From: an uncultured Clostridia bacterium
Lineage (GTDB): Bacteria > Bacillota > Clostridia > Christensenellales > Borkfalkiaceae
Length of the DNA: 11,826 nucleotides
Assembly (NCBI GenBank): GCA_934271725.1
Contig: CAKQSC010000030.1
Location: 1-11,826 of the forward strand
Direction of reading: 5' to 3'
The translations under genes were made by a program, and so were the position numbers. Positions 6,970-11,826 of this stretch are shown here, one piece after another. Within the stretch, counting starts at the first letter, position 1. The number at the start of each line of letters is the position of its first letter. The notes below the pieces were generated by a model, which was not told the DNA's origin, searched no databases, and saw only the letters and a program-made list of their open reading frames with translations.

Positions 6970-9900
6970 TTACTTATTCTCCTTACGTTTGCAAGCGAAA
7001 TACGCGCCGACAAGAACAACCGAAAGAATACATATCGATGCTTCCGTTACGCCTTTACAGCCTTTTTTGTCCGTCGGCTCGGGCGTAGGTTCGACTTCGT
7101 TCTTTTTCCATACGGCGGTAAGGGTTACGTTATGCGACGGCATTTCGTAACTGTCCAAATCGATTATTTTTTCGCCGTCCGACCACCCCGCGAATTCGTA
7201 ACCGTCCTTTGTCATTACGGGAACCGCGCGAGGTTTTTCGCCCTCTTTCAGCGTCTGTGCCGACGGGGTTATTTTACCGCCGTCCGCATCGAACGACAAG
7301 GTATAATACCTTTCTTCATACGTCGGAACGACGTTTTCGGTCAAATCGACCGTTCCGCAACTTTCAACCGTTACGTTATCGACGTCGATTGCCGTATTAT
7401 AAGTTACTATCGCGAGTTTTCCCGTATCGAGCGGATTTTCGTCCGTTATCGACAAAACGTTTTCGCCGTTTATAAAGCACTGCGCTTCGCCCGACTTAAA
7501 CCGCAAAGCGATGGTATACCATTCGTTTTTGTTTAAAGTAAGACTTTTTATTCCCAAAACTTCCGCAGTTCCGTTTTCGTAACGGGTGAATCTTATATAA
7601 CCGCCTATCGTATTATAAGAGAAATCGTATTGATTAGAGGAATCCTTTCTCATAAACGAAATACCGAAATTCGCGTCGTTTGCGGTTGCGACTTCCGTAA
7701 TTCTCACGGCGAAACGAACGTCCGCAGAAGAGTAATCGCAATTAAAGTACGTAAGTTTGGAGCCACCGCCCGTAAGCATAGAGATATACGTATTGCCCTT
7801 TTCTTCCGCAAGTTCCCACGAACCGTAATCGAAAGAAACGTTTTCGGGATTTTCAAAATTTTCGTTAAAATATTCGGGGTATTGCGGTTTGTCGTTTTGC
7901 ATTACCGCGTTGTCTATAAGCGTTTCGCCCTTTATCGTTTCTACGCCGGCGTTTAAAGACGCTCCTCTTGCGATTAAAAACTCCAAAGTCTGTTTCCCGT
8001 TTGTCGTAACCGCTTTTTCCGCTATGATTTTACCCGTAACGGCGTCTTCTACGAATAATCTCGCGCTTCCCGATACGACCGTTACGTCTATCGTAAACGT
8101 GTGTATACCCGCAGAAAGATAGAGCCCCTGATACAGTTTGCCTGTGCCGACCGTTTTGCCGGCATAGCCGTCGCTACCTCTCGCGGAGGAGAACTTCGTT
8201 CCGTTATCGCCCGTATAAGACCAGTTGGAAAGTCCCGAAATAAATCCCGCGTCGACGGAATCTCTGTCGAAATTGCCGTAAACGAAATCGTCCGCGCTTC
8301 TTATTCCGCAGTCGGAAATAAAATCCGTCGCTTTAATGGAATCTATCGTAGCCTTGCCTCTGTAATTGTTGTCGTACATACGAACTTGTTTTACGGGCGA
8401 GTAGTCGTCTGCTTCCGAACCGTCGTATACACCGCCGTAATACGGGTTGTCCGCCCAACTTCCGACGGATCCCGCCGAACCGTTAAGAGCGCAGTTGTAA
8501 ACAAACACGTTTTTGATTTCCTGCAAGGAAAGGTTAGGCGCGTCCGTACCCCAGGTTATAAAGGTTATGCCGTGTCCGCCGTAAAGGTTGCTGTTTCTTA
8601 CTATAAGATTGTCTATGCAGTTATCTCCGCCGGGATTAGGACTCCACCAAGGCGAAACCTGTCCGCGCGGATCGTTATAAGTAGAACAAATGGTTACGGC
8701 GTCGTCGTTGATGAAACAGAACGAACGGTCTATTATCATATTTTTCGTGCCGACCGTTGCGGAAAAGCCGTCTCCGCCGGCGCAGGTAACTTCTTTTAAC
8801 GTAACGTTGCCGATATAAATATTTTCGCACGTACGCATATTGACGTGGTAGTTGTTGGTTCTCGCGAGCGTAACGTCGGAAAGTTCCACGTTTTCGCAGT
8901 TCCAGAATCCTATGGGTATTACGTGTATTCTTCCCGAGCAACCGCGCCATATAGAAATCGCGCTGAGAGTATCGAGGTTATCACCGCCCGTATCCACGCA
9001 ACGTATGGTTCCTTTGCCCGTGATTTTAACGTTATTTACGCCGTAGCCCTGAATAAGAGGCAGATTGTGACAGGAACACGCCGACGTCCAGTTTACGCCG
9101 GGAATGTACACGTCGTGCCCTATCGCGACGTCGTAGTCGTAATCTTCCGTTCTCGGAGATTGCCATAAAACCGCGCCCTCTGCGATATTGAGTTCCACGT
9201 TACTTTTCATTTTAACGTTGGTAACGATATATCTTCTGCCGTAATAATCGTCGTTACCGGGAATCACGACCTTTCCTCCGCCCTGCGCGTTTACGTAATC
9301 TATCGCTTTCTGTATTGCTTTCGTATCGTCTGTAAACGCATCGCCTTTCGCGCCGAAACGTTCTTCCGTTACGTCGACCGTAAGGGAAGGAAGGGTAAAC
9401 TCGTACGGGTTGTCGGTAAAATCGCGATAGTTTTCTATCGTGAACCTTTCCGCAACTTTGACGTTGCCGTCTTTACCCGTAACCACCGCGAGAAACAGAG
9501 TTTGCAATCTGTTCATTCCGCCGTTTTTAAAGGGTATTTTCGCCGTAAAAGAGTTGCCGTAAGACTTTACTCTCGCAAGCGGAGTAAGTCCGTCCGTGCT
9601 ATCAGTGTAATTTTCGGGGAACACTTCGTAAATCTTTACGCTTTTGCCCGAATATTCGTCGGTTAAAGTTCCCTCTATCGTAACGTATTCTTCGTCCGCC
9701 GTACACGAAATTATTTTGCCGGCGTAATCGTAAAACGCTTTTTCCCTTTCAAAAGTAAACGCGTCTACGTAAATCTTGCCGTTATCAGCCCCGACGGGTA
9801 CGAGTTTGAACTCCGTTATATATCCCGTGGAGTCGGTAAGCGCGGAAAGATTGAAATAGTACGAAACGAACCCCGCGCTCTCGCCTTTCAAATCGAACTC

Positions 9901-10818
9901 TCTCGACAACTCTTCCGAATATTCTTCCGATTCGTTCGTTTTGAAATACACCTTGACTTTACTTGCCGACGTGGCGTTTTTAATACGCGCGAATATAGTG
10001 TTTCTTATGCTTATTCTCGCGCTGTACGCGTTACCGCACGCAACGTTAAGGTAAGGCGAAACGAGTTCGCTTCCGCTTCCCGACAAAGTGTATTCGAGAG
10101 CACCGTCCGCATAACCCACGCTTCCGTTTACAGCCGAAAAGACCGAAACGGACGACGCCGTTTTAAACTCGAAATCGTACTCCGCGTTGTTTTTCGGCGC
10201 GCCGTCGCCGTTTTCTATTTTAACGTTCTTTATTCTCGGACAAGCATAGTAGCCCTGAATATACAAAGAACCCATAGTAAACGTTTCGTCGAACGTGTCC
10301 GTTCCTCTTAAAACGAGCGTATCGTTTATATACCATTTCAAATCGTTTTTCGCAAAAGCGATTCTCATAGAATACCACGTTTTTTCGTTAAGGGTATATG
10401 AAACGCTGTCCGAGACGACGCTTTCACTGCCGTTTTCGCCTATTCTTTTTATTTTAAGCGTTTTGTTTCCTGCCGAATATTCAAAAAAATACTGATATCC
10501 GTTCGTGCATCTATAAGACGCGCCTATATTGCCGTTCGCGTCGGATACGGAATCTATGCGTATGTCGAAAGACAATCCCTGCGCGCTTATTTTCTCGGTA
10601 GAGTACAAAACGTTAAGACTTGCCGAAGAGTTTCCGAGAAGAACGGCTTCGCCGTCCTCCTCGGTTATCGTCCAACCGCCCGTCGACCAGTCGGAAAAGA
10701 CGTCCGTCGCATAAGCGCGGTTAAACGTCGCTCCGAACAGAGCAAGCGATGCAATCAAAATCGCGGTAAACAAAGTAGCAAGAAGTATTTTACGTTTTGA
10801 CGTTTTTGTTTTAAGCAT
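6970..10818 (-). CDS. Secreted GH28/pectate-lyase-3-like multidomain polysaccharide-active protein, surface anchored
   Basis: A 1282-aa exported protein. Parts in order: signal peptide (1 to about 37, ending AYA); LamG/DUF1080-like sandwich (40-203); galactose-binding-like sandwich (212-358); Ig-like (362-465); GH28/Pectate_lyase_3 right-handed beta-helix (about 482-840), opening with the typical FGAKGDAFTDDTKAIQKAID (488-507); CBM-like sandwich (848-973); a second LamG-like copy (984-1153); a Listeria-Bacteroides (InlB B-type) repeat (1170-1237); a Pro-Thr-Glu linker (1241-1249); and the anchor KKGCKG (1251-1256), helix and KRKENK. GH28 catalytic positions seem kept: GGDGFS (D683), INDDAV (D705, D706) and GGHG (H749). 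It probably hydrolyses a galacturonan or related uronic polymer, but the usual downstream RIK motif is not evident, so the substrate is open. The start ATG overlaps the upstream stop by 8 nt; AAAGGAAG lies 5 nt before it. Confidence 0.9.
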   Translation of the reverse strand: MLKTKTSKRKILLATLFTAILIASLALFGATFNRAYATDVFSDWSTGGWTITEEDGEAVLLGNSSASLNVLYSTEKISAQGLSFDIRIDSVSDANGNIGASYRCTNGYQYFFEYSAGNKTLKIKRIGENGSESVVSDSVSYTLNEKTWYSMRIAFAKNDLKWYINDTLVLRGTDTFDETFTMGSLYIQGYYACPRIKNVKIENGDGAPKNNAEYDFEFKTASSVSVFSAVNGSVGYADGALEYTLSGSGSELVSPYLNVACGNAYSARISIRNTIFARIKNATSASKVKVYFKTNESEEYSEELSREFDLKGESAGFVSYYFNLSALTDSTGYITEFKLVPVGADNGKIYVDAFTFEREKAFYDYAGKIISCTADEEYVTIEGTLTDEYSGKSVKIYEVFPENYTDSTDGLTPLARVKSYGNSFTAKIPFKNGGMNRLQTLFLAVVTGKDGNVKVAERFTIENYRDFTDNPYEFTLPSLTVDVTEERFGAKGDAFTDDTKAIQKAIDYVNAQGGGKVVIPGNDDYYGRRYIVTNVKMKSNVELNIAEGAVLWQSPRTEDYDYDVAIGHDVYIPGVNWTSACSCHNLPLIQGYGVNNVKITGKGTIRCVDTGGDNLDTLSAISIWRGCSGRIHVIPIGFWNCENVELSDVTLARTNNYHVNMRTCENIYIGNVTLKEVTCAGGDGFSATVGTKNMIIDRSFCFINDDAVTICSTYNDPRGQVSPWWSPNPGGDNCIDNLIVRNSNLYGGHGITFITWGTDAPNLSLQEIKNVFVYNCALNGSAGSVGSWADNPYYGGVYDGSEADDYSPVKQVRMYDNNYRGKATIDSIKATDFISDCGIRSADDFVYGNFDRDSVDAGFISGLSNWSYTGDNGTKFSSARGSDGYAGKTVGTGKLYQGLYLSAGIHTFTIDVTVVSGSARLFVEDAVTGKIIAEKAVTTNGKQTLEFLIARGASLNAGVETIKGETLIDNAVMQNDKPQYPEYFNENFENPENVSFDYGSWELAEEKGNTYISMLTGGGSKLTYFNCDYSSADVRFAVRITEVATANDANFGISFMRKDSSNQYDFSYNTIGGYIRFTRYENGTAEVLGIKSLTLNKNEWYTIALRFKSGEAQCFINGENVLSITDENPLDTGKLAIVTYNTAIDVDNVTVESCGTVDLTENVVPTYEERYYTLSFDADGGKITPSAQTLKEGEKPRAVPVMTKDGYEFAGWSDGEKIIDLDSYEMPSHNVTLTAVWKKNEVEPTPEPTDKKGCKGVTEASICILSVVLVGAYFACKRKENK

Positions 10819-11826
10819 TATTTCTTCCTTTCTTTTTTAATATTATGGCAACCGCCGTTATCGAAACGAGAAGAATTACGGAGCCGTATCCGACGGTTCC
10901 TTTACAACCGCCTTTGGATTCGACCGTTAAGGTAAGTTCGCCCGTTACCGATTTGCCGTCTACGGAAATACGGAAGGTAAGCGTCTGCTCGCCCGTCTTT
11001 TCGGGATCGTAGCCCGTTACTCTCGCGTCGTCGAGCGAAACCTCTTTTCCGAGCGCGCCGGACGACATAAGAACGTTAGCCTTGATGCCGAACTTCGTTT
11101 TAAGTTCCGAATAATCGAATTGCCAACCTTTCTTGACGGTTATCTTCTTGTCGGAGGTAATCTTTATGCCCGCGACGGAATCCGTAACCGTTACGTTGAA
11201 CGTAAGCGTTTTAACCGTTTCGCCGTTAACCTTTTTAAGCGTTGCGGTAATAGTAGCCGTGCCTATCTTCAAACCTTTTAACAGTCCGTCCGCCGTTACC
11301 GAAACGGTGTCTTCTTTATCCGAAGAGAAGAACCATTCCACGTCGGAAGCGTAACTCGGTACGACGATAACGTTCGTTCCGTGAGTTTCACCGAGTCCCA
11401 CGCTTACTTCCGCATCGACGAGTTTCGCGTCGACTGCCGGAATTACGAGATAGAACTTGTGGTTTTCGTTATAGGTAAAGGACATATCGTATTTGAGTTC
11501 GCCCACCTTTACGTAGTCGCCGTCGCCGACGGGAACGTTGTTGGCGTCGACGTCGCCGAACCATTTATAGAAGCACATACCGTTTTTCAGAATTATGGTA
11601 TCGCCTACTTCGTACTTAGAAACGGCGTTGTCTCCTATATAAGGCGTTATGGTATAAATATACGTAAGGAATCCGTGTCCTTTAATCGTAAGAGCCGTAT
11701 CATTTCTTCTGAACTCGACGTAATCTCTCATTTTCGCGCCGTCCGCTTCCGGAAGATCGGTCGGATATACGTTAGCCATATTGTTGAACGTCTTCTGGAA
11801 GAAGATACCTATCGCTTTACCCATAA
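10811..11826 (-). CDS. Big_2-containing surface protein with Cys-type anchor (C-terminal part, runs off the right edge)
   Basis: At least 337 residues of a surface protein; the frame is open to the window end and no ribosome binding site precedes the first ATG (11824), so the true start lies outside. Counting from that ATG: the unnamed beta-rich domain (1-127, with YEVGDTIILKNG and FYKWFG at 71-90), Big_2 (136-213, with PSYASDVEWFF and LKGLKIGTATITATL), a Big_3-like domain (216-302, with VTGYDPEKTGEQTLTF), then SKGGCKG (303-309), a hydrophobic helix (312-329) and KKKGR. It is colinear with the C-terminal half of the 791-aa protein at 4593-6968, including the two-domain order and anchor distance, so the pair arose by duplication. 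It is the most upstream visible gene of the operon, and its last codons contain the ribosome binding site of the GH28-like gene. Adhesion or a structural role is inferred; no enzyme motif is seen. Confidence 0.85.
   Translation of the reverse strand, partial: MGKAIGIFFQKTFNNMANVYPTDLPEADGAKMRDYVEFRRNDTALTIKGHGFLTYIYTITPYIGDNAVSKYEVGDTIILKNGMCFYKWFGDVDANNVPVGDGDYVKVGELKYDMSFTYNENHKFYLVIPAVDAKLVDAEVSVGLGETHGTNVIVVPSYASDVEWFFSSDKEDTVSVTADGLLKGLKIGTATITATLKKVNGETVKTLTFNVTVTDSVAGIKITSDKKITVKKGWQFDYSELKTKFGIKANVLMSSGALGKEVSLDDARVTGYDPEKTGEQTLTFRISVDGKSVTGELTLTVESKGGCKGTVGYGSVILLVSITAVAIILKKKGRNNA

Noticed and set aside
6969..7019. Longer start for the 791-aa protein at 7019
   Set aside because: It would overlap the upstream gene by about 50 nt, place 17 extra residues before a good signal peptide, and has no ribosome binding site.
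6751..8799. Several long plus-strand open frames opposite the surface-protein operon
   Set aside because: All are Arg-rich mirror frames of coding DNA with strong codon bias; the minus frames encode recognisable domains and form a coupled operon.
4593..11826. LPXTG sortase signal on the surface proteins
   Set aside because: No LPXTG or close variant occurs near any of the three C-termini; the tails use a Gly-Cys motif instead.
1..11826. tRNA, rRNA, CRISPR arrays, insertion sequences, phage genes
   Set aside because: I saw no cloverleaf, regularly spaced repeats, transposase, integrase or terminal inverted repeats anywhere in the window.

Overview
The window looks like chromosomal DNA of a low-to-mid GC, anaerobic member of the Bacillota, probably an uncultured gut-type clostridial lineage. 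The grounds are near-consensus sigma-A promoters with 17-bp spacers, strong purine-rich ribosome binding sites, an oxygen-sensitive glycyl radical enzyme, DegV and BioY proteins, and Big_2-type surface proteins. The taxon is inferred; there is no rRNA or other marker gene to fix it.

The left part (1-4403) is a mosaic of single genes. A glycyl radical enzyme of the glycerol-dehydratase/PFL-like type runs off the left edge on the minus strand. It is divergent from a YcdX-like PHP-domain phosphoesterase on the plus strand. That gene converges on a membrane protein with a C-terminal flavodoxin-like domain, with a hairpin between the two. The flavodoxin-like gene is in turn divergent from bioY, the biotin-specific S component of an ECF transporter. 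bioY ends in a strong terminator facing a convergent DegV-family gene. Five promoters can be read directly, and three of them carry the same GGGCGGT word at nearly the same place in the spacer.

The right part (4593-11826) is one minus-strand operon of at least three large cell-surface proteins, ending in a clear intrinsic terminator. In transcription order they are: a Big_2/Ig-like surface protein truncated by the right edge; a 1282-aa secreted multidomain protein with a GH28/pectate-lyase-3-like beta-helix flanked by two copies of a LamG-like domain; and a 791-aa Ig-like surface protein paralogous to the first. The genes are joined by an 8-nt overlap and a 1-nt gap, with each downstream ribosome binding site lying inside the upstream gene's C-terminal codons.

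All three proteins lack LPXTG and end in the same tripartite signal: Lys/Ser, a Gly-Cys-(Lys/Gly)-Gly motif, a hydrophobic helix and a Lys/Arg tail. This looks like a cysteine-type surface-anchoring signal. The operon most plausibly builds a surface apparatus that binds and cuts a uronic-acid-type polysaccharide, with the two Ig-like proteins as stalk or adhesive partners; the substrate is not determined. The Cys-type anchor and the unnamed domain shared by the flanking proteins are the least explained features here. I see no RNA genes, CRISPR arrays, insertion sequences or riboswitches.
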